Shown here: positions 1 through 5,992 of the stretch, in pieces | How positions within the stretch are numbered: the stretch's first letter is position 1 | How the letters are laid out: each line of letters starts with the position of its first letter | Assembly (NCBI GenBank): GCA_947379975.1 | Contig: CANCPF010000050.1 | Span: 1-8,079, forward strand | From: Methylophilaceae bacterium | GTDB lineage: Bacteria > Pseudomonadota > Gammaproteobacteria > Burkholderiales > Methylophilaceae | Direction of reading: 5' to 3' | DNA: 8,079 nt | Program-made: the position numbers and the translations under genes | Notes under the pieces: model-generated | What the model saw: the letters and a program-made list of their open reading frames with translations, nothing else | Databases searched by the model: none | What the model was told of the DNA's origin: nothing

Positions 1-239
1 ACTTCTGGGCTTCTTAGTTTCAAATGTTTAGTTTTTTGTCCATGCGTACGCTCACGCCATAGCTTAAAAGAACCTAATTTTAAGTTGGCTCGCATAATCT
101 TAATCACGCCGTCTTGGTTTACTCCAAATTGATGCTCAATGGCTTCGAATGCCGTTCTATCTTCCCAAGCCATCTCAATAATGCGCGAAATATCACTCTC
201 GGTGAATGTTTTCTCCGTTGAATCTTCTTTTAGCAACAA
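1..239 (-). CDS. TIGR03643/DUF2805-like small protein, 3' end outside window
   Basis: This is a small basic protein of unknown function with 79 complete residues visible; the C-terminus lies beyond the left edge. The readable core runs SDISRIIEMAWEDRTAFEAI, then a helix-turn-helix-like stretch (HQFGVNQDGVIKIMR) and a basic tail with LWRERTHGQKTKH. This pattern (EMAWEDRT, then WRERT, then KTKH) is what I recall of the TIGR03643/DUF2805 family. An in-frame TAA at 243-245 closes the frame upstream and there is no early ATG, so the start must be TTG. Two adjacent TTG codons (237-239 and 234-236) are candidates, with AAGGA about 8 bases upstream of the first. The gene overlaps the end of ybdD by 10 bases, and the start codons lie inside the ybdD codons for Arg-Cys-Cys, which suggests translational coupling to the cstA-ybdD operon. 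A nucleic-acid-binding role is only a guess from the basic, HTH-like look. Confidence 0.72.
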   Translation of the reverse strand, partial: MLLKEDSTEKTFTESDISRIIEMAWEDRTAFEAIEHQFGVNQDGVIKIMRANLKLGSFKLWRERTHGQKTKHLKLRSPE

Positions 240-421
240 CGTTTAATTCCTTTCCATTTGCTATCTTGCCATAACTTAAAAAACTCTTTTCTTGATAATG
301 CTGCGGGCGCATCTAAGCTAGAATCGTGAAACTCCAAGTGATGTTTTAAATAAATGTCGTAGGCATCATCGCCAGTCAATCTGCGTAAAATATGCCACAA
401 ATGTTTTATTCTTTGTAACAT
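230..421 (-). CDS. ybdD: YbdD/YjiX family small protein, CstA partner
   Basis: This 63-residue protein belongs to the YbdD/YjiX (DUF466) family. Visible family features are LTGDDAYDIYLKHH near residues 15-28, the KEFFKLWQD segment near 45-53, and the C-terminal Arg-Cys-Cys at 61-63. In Escherichia coli YbdD is encoded next to CstA and is needed with it for pyruvate uptake; the same pairing is seen here. I chose the ATG at 419-421. It overlaps the cstA stop by one base (TAATG) and has GGTGAGAG just upstream inside the end of cstA, the usual arrangement for translational coupling. A TTG at 434-436 would add five residues but lacks this logic. The Cys pair may bind metal or be redox active, but that is inference. 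The next gene begins inside the last codons of this one. Confidence 0.9.
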   Translation of the reverse strand: MLQRIKHLWHILRRLTGDDAYDIYLKHHLEFHDSSLDAPAALSRKEFFKLWQDSKWKGIKRCC

Positions 422-2490
422 TAATCTCTCACCCAATCTTCTACTAATCTGCTTGGTTCGTGTGCAACTTCTGTTAGTGGTAATAAGGGTTTACCAGTCA
501 AATATCTCAGAGTAACACGCGCAGTATCAAAAATGACTATCCACAACACTACTACAAAAAACATTGTTAGATAAGCATCTAACTGCTGATTGAATATTAA
601 ATGTGGTGCTACCGCTGCTTTTTCTGGTGGTAAGGTACCTGCAGCAAGTTTTGTTGCTAAATCGTTAGCCGCGGCAAAAAATCCTACACGTACGTCATCA
701 CTAAAAATCTTTTGCCATGCCGCGGTTGATGTGACGATTACTAACCAAGCTAATGGTAAACCTGTTATCCAAGCATATTTAAGTTTGCCTGATTTAACCA
801 AAATTCCTGTTGCTACACATAAGGCAATGGCAGCGAGCATTTGGTTCGCAATGCCGAATAAAGGCCATAAAATATTAACGCCGCCATTTGGATCAATGAC
901 ACCAATATATAAGAAATAACCCCAGCCTGCGACAACTAATCCACTGGTGAAAATGACAGATGGCATCCATGAAGTTCGGCCGATTTTAGGCCAAATGTTA
1001 CCTAGCATATCTTGTAACATGAATCGACCAACACGCGTGCCAGCATCCAGCGTAGTGAGTATGAAAATAGCTTCAAACATAATGGCAAAGTGGTACCAGA
1101 GTGCTAGCATGCTTTTGCCAAAGGCATTGCCGAATATGCTTGCCATGCCGACTGCTAGGCTAGGTGCGCCGCCGGTGCGTGCAAATAAACTGTTTTCACC
1201 CATATCTTTAGCCAATTGATTCATTTGATCTAGCGTCACTGCAAAGCCCCAGCTATTGATTTTAGCAATGGCATCTACCGCCTCTTTTCCAACCACGCCA
1301 GCTGGGCTGTTGATGGCGAAAAACACGCCAGGCTCAAGCACTGTAGCGGCTATCATCGCCATGATCGCAACAAAGCTTTCTAGCAGCATCGCACCGTAGC
1401 CTATCATGCGAATATCACGTTCATTAGCTAATAATTTAGGTGTGGTGCCTGAGGCAATAAGTGCATGGAAACCTGAAATTGCGCCGCAAGCAATGGTGAT
1501 AAATACAAACGGAAATAGCTTGCCGCCAAATATTGGCCCTGTGCCATCAGTAAATTGTGTGAGCGCTGGCATGTGTATATGCGGCTGTAAAATTAAGATG
1601 GCAACTGCTAGCAAGGTCACCGTGCCTAATTTCACAAAGGTAGATAAATAGTCACGTGGTGCCAGTAACAGCCATACCGGCATGACAGCCGCCGCAAAAC
1701 CATAGGCAATTATTGCCCACGCAAGGCTTAAACCATCATGGTCAAATAGCCCACGTAAATTTTCGTTATGGTTAATCCAGCCACCGCCGACCACGGCTAG
1801 TAATAGTAAAATAACACCTAAAATAGATGCTTCTAGAACACGTCCTGGGCGAAAATTGCGCATATAAAAACCAACTAGCATGGCGATGGGGATTGTTGCC
1901 GCTACGGTAGAAGTTGCCCATGGGCTGTGTTTCATCGCATTCACAACGACTAATCCCAATACGGCGATCAAGATAATCATGATTAAAAACGTACCAATAA
2001 GCGCCGCGGCGCCGCCTATAGGGCCAATTTCATCACGCGCCATTTGCCCCAAGCTACGCGCATCGCGTCGAGTTGAGAAAAATAGCGTCACCATATCTTG
2101 TACCGCGCCACCTAATACCGCTCCAATTAAAATCCATAGCGTACCGGGTAAATAGCCAAATTGTGCTGCTAGCGTAGGCCCGACTAAAGGCCCAGGCCCC
2201 GCAATGGCGGCAAAGTGATGGCCAAATACTACCCATTTATTAGTTGGAATAAAATCACGACCGTTTTCTAGTCGTTCCGCAGGGGTGGCGCGTGTTTCAT
2301 CTATCGTTAATACTGTGGCGGCAATCCAAGCCGCATAAAAACGATAAGCAATGGCATAAACGCACGCTGCAGCGGCAATAAACCATAAGGCGCTGATACT
2401 TTCTCCGCGATTTAGGGCAATAGCGCAAATAGCCGCTACGCCTAAAGTTACGACACAAAGCCAAATAATTGTTCTAATGTTCTTATGCAT
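421..2490 (-). CDS. cstA: CstA family pyruvate/carbon starvation permease
   Basis: This is a 689-residue inner-membrane permease, close to the roughly 700 residues of E. coli CstA. It is probably a proton-coupled pyruvate importer; CstA was first known for peptide use during carbon starvation. It is hydrophobic throughout, with well over a dozen likely membrane spans. Conserved family blocks are visible: FGHHFAAIAGPGPLVGP at 89-105 followed by GAVQDMVTLFFSTRRDARSLG, the SGTTPK motif at 347-352 followed by IGYGAMLLESFVAIMA, LDAGTRVGRF at 481-490, and LWPLFGIANQMLAAIAL near 541-557. The C-terminal third corresponds to the CstA-specific membrane domain. The ATG start gives a natural first membrane segment (near residues 7-26), but I see no clear Shine-Dalgarno site before it. 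It is the first gene of an operon with ybdD and a TIGR03643-like gene. The frame is intact. The exact substrate (pyruvate, peptides or both) cannot be decided from sequence. Confidence 0.95.
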   Translation of the reverse strand: MHKNIRTIIWLCVVTLGVAAICAIALNRGESISALWFIAAAACVYAIAYRFYAAWIAATVLTIDETRATPAERLENGRDFIPTNKWVVFGHHFAAIAGPGPLVGPTLAAQFGYLPGTLWILIGAVLGGAVQDMVTLFFSTRRDARSLGQMARDEIGPIGGAAALIGTFLIMIILIAVLGLVVVNAMKHSPWATSTVAATIPIAMLVGFYMRNFRPGRVLEASILGVILLLLAVVGGGWINHNENLRGLFDHDGLSLAWAIIAYGFAAAVMPVWLLLAPRDYLSTFVKLGTVTLLAVAILILQPHIHMPALTQFTDGTGPIFGGKLFPFVFITIACGAISGFHALIASGTTPKLLANERDIRMIGYGAMLLESFVAIMAMIAATVLEPGVFFAINSPAGVVGKEAVDAIAKINSWGFAVTLDQMNQLAKDMGENSLFARTGGAPSLAVGMASIFGNAFGKSMLALWYHFAIMFEAIFILTTLDAGTRVGRFMLQDMLGNIWPKIGRTSWMPSVIFTSGLVVAGWGYFLYIGVIDPNGGVNILWPLFGIANQMLAAIALCVATGILVKSGKLKYAWITGLPLAWLVIVTSTAAWQKIFSDDVRVGFFAAANDLATKLAAGTLPPEKAAVAPHLIFNQQLDAYLTMFFVVVLWIVIFDTARVTLRYLTGKPLLPLTEVAHEPSRLVEDWVRD

Positions 2491-2551
2491 AATAGGCGCT
2501 ATAAATAAATGGTTTAATAATGATTGTAAGTATAAATCAGAGCTGCACTTT

Positions 2552-2586
2552 TAACTTAAATCTCGTTCAAATCTAACTTAAATCTC
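2552..2586. repeat. 13-bp direct repeat pair, 22-bp period
   Basis: The 13-mer TAACTTAAATCTC occurs at 2552-2564 and again at 2574-2586, a 22-bp offset equal to about two helical turns. A shorter copy, ACTTAAAT, follows at 2600-2607, 24 bp after the second. Same-face spacing upstream of a promoter is typical of tandem regulator sites, but AT-rich spacers also produce chance repeats. The sites lie about 60-100 bp upstream of the cstA start codon. Confidence 0.6.
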
Positions 2587-2626
2587 ATTTAAAGCAGCGA
2601 CTTAAATTTTAGCTTCAAACCTTAGA

Positions 2627-2643
2627 TTAAATTTAAAATTTAA
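2627..2643. repeat. 17-bp AT-only palindrome
   Basis: TTAAATTT at 2627-2634 and AAATTTAA at 2636-2643 are perfect inverted arms around a single central A. The site lies about 80 bp upstream of the exporter start codon. It could be a dimeric regulator site or just an intrinsically bent A/T tract; the lack of any G or C lowers its information content. Confidence 0.5.
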
Positions 2644-2723
2644 ACCAGCTAAGCTTAATGAACCTAACATGCGGTTAGTTGCCAATGTTAGTATAGTTAT
2701 TCAATACATAAGACCTTACACAC

Positions 2724-4553
2724 ATGCAATCTGCTAAGAACGTAGCTCCACAATCCCATCTTCAAGCACACGCCAAACCTCCGGCTAAGAAACTATCTTC
2801 GCTGGCTAATTTGTGGCCCTTTTTACGTCCTTACCAATCACGCGTATTTCTAGCATTTGTATTATTGTGCTTAGGATCTGCCACGCTGCTATTGGTACCA
2901 TTGGCTTTTCGAGACTTAATCGACTTTGGTTTTATCGGCAATACAACGTCAACTGAAACACATAAAGGCTTAATAGGCGCATTAAGCTTAAATGGACATT
3001 TTTTAGTGATGTTCGCTCTTGCGGTATTTTGGGCCTTGATGATTGCTACGCGTTATTACACAGTAAGCTGGGTCGGTGAGCGTGCTACGGCGGATTTGCG
3101 TAGTGCCGTATATGCCCGCGTGATGACACAATCACCACAGTTTTTTGAGACGACACAAACAGGTGAAGTGTTGTCTAGGCTGACTGGCGACACGACCTTA
3201 ATTCAAACGGTAGTAGGCAGCTCAATTTCAATGGGGCTACGTAGTTTGTTTCAATTCATCGGCGGCATGGTGATGCTGGCGGTGACTAATTTATATTTAT
3301 TCTCACTCAATATTGGATTGATGTTATTGCTGATATTGCCGATTATTCTTATTGGTCGCTCAGTGAAGAAGCTCTCGCGTGAATCGCAAGACCGTATTGC
3401 TGATAGCTCCGCGATGGCTGGCGAGATACTTAATGCTATGCCTACCGTGCAATCGTATACACAAGAACAACGCGAAATAGCACGTTTTAGCAAAAGTGCT
3501 GATGTGAGCTTTATCACCGCATTAAAAAGAGTACGCGTACGTGCGATGCTCACTATGATTATGGTGACGGCGATATTAGGCACTATTATTTTTGTGCTGT
3601 GGATAGGCGCTCGTCAAGTGAGCGCTGGTACTATGACAGGCGGAGAACTTGCCTCATTTGTCCTCTATGCGCTGATGGTGGCTGGCGCAGTTGGCACCAT
3701 GGCCGAAGTTTGGGGTGATGTGATGCGCGCGGCTGGGGCAACCGAGCGTTTGTTAGAACTGTTACATGCAGATGCGGCGATTAAAGAGCCAGCCAATGCA
3801 CAAAAACTGATTAATCCAACACACGCGGCTATTGAGTTTAAAAACGTGGTTTTTTACTATCCCTCTAGGCTGCAAGTTGCTGCGTTAGATGGTGTATCAC
3901 TCAGCATTGCTGCGGGTGAAACCGTGGCGCTGGTCGGCCCTTCTGGTGCCGGTAAAACGACATTATTCCAATGTTTACTTAGATTCTATGAGGTTGATGC
4001 TGGGCAGATTAGTATTAATGGTCAAAATATAGATTCACTAGGTTTGTATGACTTGCGCGGCAATATAGCCACAGTGCCGCAAGACCCGGTAATATTTTCA
4101 GCCAACGCACTGGAGAATATTCGCTACGGCAAGCCAGATGCGACAGATGATGAAGTGATTGCTGCAGCAAAAGCTGCACAGGTAGACGAATTTGTGCAAA
4201 AACTTCCCGATGGCTATCAAACCTTTTTAGGCGAACGCGGCACCAGATTGTCTGGCGGTCAGCGCCAGCGTATCGCCATTGCCCGGGCTATACTTAAAGA
4301 TGCGCCTATCTTGTTGCTGGATGAAGCGACTAGCGCGCTAGATGCAGAATCTGAGATTTTAGTGCAGCAGGGCTTAAATGCTGCCATGCAGGGACGCACC
4401 ACGATAATGATCGCGCACCGTTTAAGCACGGTACAAAAAGCCAATCGAATTATTGTGCTGGAAAATGGAAAAATTGTCGAAATTGGTAGTCCAGCACAGT
4501 TGCGTGAACAAGGCGGTTTGTATGCTAGGTTGGCGGCTTTACAGTTGGCTTAA
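2724..4553 (+). CDS. MsbA-related ABC exporter, fused permease-ATPase
   Basis: This is a complete 609-residue half-transporter with an N-terminal membrane domain and a C-terminal ATPase, expected to act as a homodimer in the inner membrane. A cytoplasmic tail of about 38 residues, rich in Ala, Pro and Lys, precedes about six membrane spans (roughly 41-61, 91-108, 170-190, 193-212, 274-295 and 308-327). The ATPase shows Walker A GPSGAGKT (405-412), Q-loop Gln453, signature LSGGQ (509-513), Walker B ILLLDE (529-534), D-loop SALD (537-540) and switch His565, so it should be catalytically competent. It resembles the MsbA-related group (TIGR02204 type) of lipid or drug exporters. No partner gene is nearby to show the substrate, and true MsbA (lipid A flippase) is less likely because no lpxK adjoins it. 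The ATG start lacks an obvious Shine-Dalgarno site, but no better start exists before the first membrane span. It appears monocistronic. Confidence 0.93.
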   Translation: MQSAKNVAPQSHLQAHAKPPAKKLSSLANLWPFLRPYQSRVFLAFVLLCLGSATLLLVPLAFRDLIDFGFIGNTTSTETHKGLIGALSLNGHFLVMFALAVFWALMIATRYYTVSWVGERATADLRSAVYARVMTQSPQFFETTQTGEVLSRLTGDTTLIQTVVGSSISMGLRSLFQFIGGMVMLAVTNLYLFSLNIGLMLLLILPIILIGRSVKKLSRESQDRIADSSAMAGEILNAMPTVQSYTQEQREIARFSKSADVSFITALKRVRVRAMLTMIMVTAILGTIIFVLWIGARQVSAGTMTGGELASFVLYALMVAGAVGTMAEVWGDVMRAAGATERLLELLHADAAIKEPANAQKLINPTHAAIEFKNVVFYYPSRLQVAALDGVSLSIAAGETVALVGPSGAGKTTLFQCLLRFYEVDAGQISINGQNIDSLGLYDLRGNIATVPQDPVIFSANALENIRYGKPDATDDEVIAAAKAAQVDEFVQKLPDGYQTFLGERGTRLSGGQRQRIAIARAILKDAPILLLDEATSALDAESEILVQQGLNAAMQGRTTIMIAHRLSTVQKANRIIVLENGKIVEIGSPAQLREQGGLYARLAALQLA

Positions 4554-4570
4554 ATAGCCGCCCTTTTTAT
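4532..4570 (+). terminator. Rho-independent terminator overlapping the exporter 3' end
   Basis: GGCGGCT at 4532-4538, inside the last codons of the exporter gene, pairs perfectly with AGCCGCC at 4556-4562, just past the stop codon. CTTTTTAT follows at once. The stem is GC-rich, but the loop is fairly long (17 bases). A competing AT-rich hairpin, GCTTAAATA (4548-4556) with TATTTAAGC (4568-4576), also spans the stop codon. Confidence 0.65.
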
Positions 4571-4792
4571 TTAAGCTAGTTTGTTAGGCTTAGTTTAAAT
4601 CTTTGCATAATAGGCATGCATCATAATGGTATGGTGCATATCTGATTAATAGTTGAACGAACAAAAAATCCACCAACTCAAAGAGATTGGTGGATTCAAT
4701 GTTTAGACTTTGCTAAACAATTACATTTAAAAGCAATGCAATTGAATATTTAGTCTGTTTTACTACGCCAATACGACGCTTATAGCAAAAAA
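4571..4792. other. Convergent spacer between the exporter and rpmG
   Basis: This spacer separates genes that converge from both sides, and I see no credible gene in it. It holds the rpmB-rpmG terminator at 4661-4696 and two smaller inverted repeats: ATGCATCAT (4616-4624) with ATGGTGCAT (4631-4639), which needs one G-U pair, and GTTTAG (4701-4706) with CTAAAC (4713-4718). The roughly 96 bases between the rpmG stop and the terminator would be 3' UTR. Confidence 0.6.
4661..4696 (-). terminator. Rho-independent terminator of rpmB-rpmG
   Basis: AATCCACCAA (4667-4676) and TTGGTGGATT (4687-4696) form a perfect 10-bp stem with a 10-base loop. Read leftward, the stem is followed by TTTTTTGT, the U-tract expected of an intrinsic terminator for the minus-strand ribosomal-protein operon. 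There is no T-run on the rightward side, so it should act mainly leftward. Confidence 0.88.
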
Positions 4793-4948
4793 CTATTTAA
4801 GTTTAGTTTCTTTATATAAAACATGCTGACGAACAACTGGATCAAATTTCTTGATTTCCATTTTGCCTGGCATAGTACGTTTGTTTTTAGTAGTGGTATA
4901 AAAATGACCTGTACCAGCACTTGATTCTAGTTTAATTTTTTCACGCAT
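4793..4948 (-). CDS. rpmG: 50S ribosomal protein L33
   Basis: This 51-residue protein is ribosomal protein L33 of the large subunit, located near the E site. Translation of the minus strand gives MREKIKLESSAGTGHFYTTT, then KNKRTMPGKMEIKKFDPVVR and a tail ending YKETKLK, matching the bacterial L33 family almost throughout. It has no cysteines, so it is the zinc-independent (C-minus) form. An in-frame TGA two codons before the ATG fixes the start, so it lacks the short MAKG-type extension of E. coli L33. AAGGA lies about 9 bases upstream. It follows rpmB after 35 bases in the classic rpmB-rpmG order and shares its promoter and terminator. Confidence 0.97.
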   Translation of the reverse strand: MREKIKLESSAGTGHFYTTTKNKRTMPGKMEIKKFDPVVRQHVLYKETKLK

Positions 4949-4983
4949 GACTCAAATTCCTTATTTAGCTAAATAAATTTAGC

Positions 4984-5220
4984 TTAGATTTTTTGGCCGT
5001 CAGCACGCATACCAGCAAGCACGGCATCAATACCGTTTTTGTCGATAGTACGTAAAGCAGCGTTAGTAATGCGCATGCTTACCCAGCGGTTTTCGCTCTC
5101 AACCCAAAATTTGCGGTTTTGCAAATTAGGTAAAAAACGACGTTTTGTTCTGTTGTTAGCGTGAGAAACATTGTTACCCACCATTGGCTTTTTGCCAGTT
5201 ACCATACATACACGTGCCAT
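4984..5220 (-). CDS. rpmB: 50S ribosomal protein L28
   Basis: This 78-residue protein, the same length as E. coli L28, is a component of the large ribosomal subunit. The family pattern is clear: MARVCMVTGKKPMVGNNVSH at the N-terminus, then TKRRFLPNLQ with FWVESENRWVSMRI, and the C-terminal DKNGIDAVLAGMRADGQKI. Only one Cys (residue 5) is present, so there is no zinc-binding set. A GGAG sequence about 8-9 bases before the ATG is a sound ribosome binding site. It is the first gene of the rpmB-rpmG operon and has a recognisable promoter about 40 bases upstream. Confidence 0.97.
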   Translation of the reverse strand: MARVCMVTGKKPMVGNNVSHANNRTKRRFLPNLQNRKFWVESENRWVSMRITNAALRTIDKNGIDAVLAGMRADGQKI

Positions 5221-5259
5221 GGTTAATCTCCAAACTTCTGCTTTTTTCGAAAGACCGCA

Positions 5260-5289
5260 ATTATAGTACTAAAGCTAATATTATCTCAA
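5260..5289 (-). promoter_or_regulatory. Sigma-70 promoter of rpmB-rpmG
   Basis: On the minus strand, TTGAGA (plus 5284-5289) and a perfect TATAAT (plus 5260-5265) are separated by 18 bases. Transcription would start near 5253, giving a leader of about 30 bases before the rpmB ATG. The strong -10 suits a highly expressed ribosomal-protein operon. Confidence 0.72.
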
Positions 5290-5290
5290 G

Positions 5291-5311
5291 GTAAATATGA
5301 ATAATATTTAC
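5291..5311. repeat. Palindrome adjoining the rpmB promoter
   Basis: GTAAATAT (5291-5298) and ATATTTAC (5304-5311) are perfect 8-bp arms with a 5-base centre. The element sits one base upstream of the rpmB -35 hexamer, where an activator site or an AT-rich UP element would be. It has no U-tract, so it is not a convincing terminator. Confidence 0.5.
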
Positions 5312-5323
5312 GCTTTATTAGCT

Positions 5324-5362
5324 AAACAGTCTGCTTTACGTAAATTAAAGCGATATCTGTTT
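5324..5362 (-). terminator. Nested hairpin downstream of dut, possible weak terminator
   Basis: Two nested inverted repeats lie 27 bases past the dut stop: outer AAACAG (5324-5329) with CTGTTT (5357-5362), and inner GCTTTA (5333-5338) with TAAAGC (5346-5351). There is no clear U-tract on the leftward side, so this could be a weak terminator or an RNA-processing or stability structure at the 3' end of the dut mRNA. Confidence 0.3.
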
Positions 5363-5388
5363 AATATTGTGTACTAAATGCGACAAAT

Positions 5389-5841
5389 TTAATGCTTGCC
5401 AGTACTACCAAAGCCACCTTCACCACGTTCGCTGGCATCAAAATCATCGACTACATGAAACTCCGCTTGCACCACTGGCACAATCACCAACTGCGCGATG
5501 CGTTCCATAGAATTAAGCTCAAATGCAGTATTACTTCTGTTCCAGCACGACACCATTAGTTGGCCTTGATAATCTGAATCGATCAAACCCACTAAATTGC
5601 CCAGCACAATGCCATGCTTATGGCCCAAACCAGAGCGTGGCAAAATGATCGCGGCATAATAGATATTATCTAAGTGTATCGCTATGCCAGTAGGAATGAG
5701 CGTGGTTTCACCGGCTTGCAGAGTGATGGGCGCGTCTATGCAAGCGCGTAAATCCAGCCCGGCTGAGCCTGTAGTGGCATATGCTGGCATTTGCTCACGT
5801 AGGCGATCATCCAGTATTTTTAAATCGACGATAATTTTCAT
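5389..5841 (-). CDS. dut: Deoxyuridine 5'-triphosphate nucleotidohydrolase (dUTPase)
   Basis: This 150-residue homotrimeric dUTPase hydrolyses dUTP to dUMP and pyrophosphate. It keeps uracil out of DNA and supplies dUMP for thymidylate synthesis. All five trimeric-dUTPase motifs are present in order: AGLDLRA (27-33), PRSGLG (68-73), GLIDSDYQGQ (85-94) with catalytic Asp90, ERIAQL (113-118), and the C-terminal P-loop-like RGEGGFGSTG (139-148). Length and sequence closely match E. coli Dut (about 151 residues). The ATG start gives the usual N-terminal strand (MKIIVDLKIL), with a weak GAG-type ribosome site about 7 bases upstream. The gene stands between two terminator-like structures and is probably transcribed alone. 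In many proteobacteria coaBC precedes dut; here a TonB-dependent receptor does. Confidence 0.97.
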   Translation of the reverse strand: MKIIVDLKILDDRLREQMPAYATTGSAGLDLRACIDAPITLQAGETTLIPTGIAIHLDNIYYAAIILPRSGLGHKHGIVLGNLVGLIDSDYQGQLMVSCWNRSNTAFELNSMERIAQLVIVPVVQAEFHVVDDFDASERGEGGFGSTGKH

Positions 5842-5860
5842 GGAAATCTCAGTAAATTAG

Positions 5861-5928
5861 AAAGTGAACATCAACCGGCATTAAACACTATTTGCTAAAT
5901 AAAATCACTATGCGGGTTGATTTACTTT
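5861..5928. repeat. Long imperfect inverted repeat upstream of dut
   Basis: ATCAACC (5870-5876) pairs with GGTTGAT (5915-5921), and AAAGT (5861-5865) with ACTTT (5924-5928), enclosing a 38-base AT-rich loop. It lies in the dut leader/promoter interval, 20-90 bases upstream of the start codon. It might be an mRNA leader structure or chance; no clear promoter hexamers were found here. Confidence 0.35.
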
Positions 5929-5941
5929 TTTGCAGGTAATG

Positions 5942-5980
5942 AATAATAAAAAACTCGCCGGAGCGAGTTTTTTTATTATT
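5942..5980 (-). terminator. Hairpin terminator of the TonB receptor gene
   Basis: CTCGC (5954-5958) and GCGAG (5963-5967) form a tight GC stem with a CGGA tetraloop. The stem extends through an A-run on the left and a T-run on the right (5968-5974), then AATAAT with ATTATT. It begins 12 bases past the receptor stop codon. Because T-tracts flank the stem in both directions, it can terminate both strands. Confidence 0.9.
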
Positions 5981-5992
5981 CAAATTAACTGC

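Larger units (their letters stand above)
2491..2723. promoter_or_regulatory. AT-rich divergent spacer between cstA and the ABC exporter
   Basis: Both cstA (leftward) and the ABC exporter gene (rightward) must be transcribed from this 233-base spacer, which contains no credible ORF. It is very AT-rich and holds direct repeats (2552-2586) and a 17-bp palindrome (2627-2643), listed separately. For cstA, TATACT on the minus strand (plus 2529-2534) could be a -10 element, but no good -35 stands at the right distance, so it may need an activator. For the exporter, TATAGT at 2692-2697 and TTGCCA at 2679-2684 look promoter-like but are too close together to pair. I therefore name the region but no exact promoter. 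Neither gene has a strong Shine-Dalgarno site. Confidence 0.5.

Noticed and set aside
422..436. Upstream TTG start for ybdD at 434-436
   Set aside because: The ATG at 419-421 overlaps the cstA stop in the classic TAATG form, has a ribosome site just upstream, and gives the usual family length.
590..2155. Several plus-strand ORFs of 80-110 codons and a minus-strand ORF at 2054-2236
   Set aside because: They lie in other frames of cstA, which matches its family along its whole length; none shows a recognisable domain or a ribosome site.
2552..2607. Possible CRISPR or satellite array
   Set aside because: Only two full copies and one partial copy of a 13-mer, with 9-bp spacers; no cas genes are in the window.
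2679..2697. TTGCCA and TATAGT as an exporter promoter
   Set aside because: The two hexamers are only 7 bases apart, too close to work as a -35/-10 pair.
3251..4444. Minus-strand ORFs at 3251-3583 and 4259-4444
   Set aside because: They are antisense to the intact ABC exporter gene and show no family features.
2724..4553. Calling the exporter MsbA
   Set aside because: The domain layout fits, but many drug and lipid exporters share it and no lipid A gene is adjacent, so a gene symbol is not justified.
4616..4718. Small RNA gene in the convergent spacer or the rpmG 3' UTR
   Set aside because: The hairpins are short and I see no promoter; the strong terminator at 4661-4696 is explained by the rpmB-rpmG operon.
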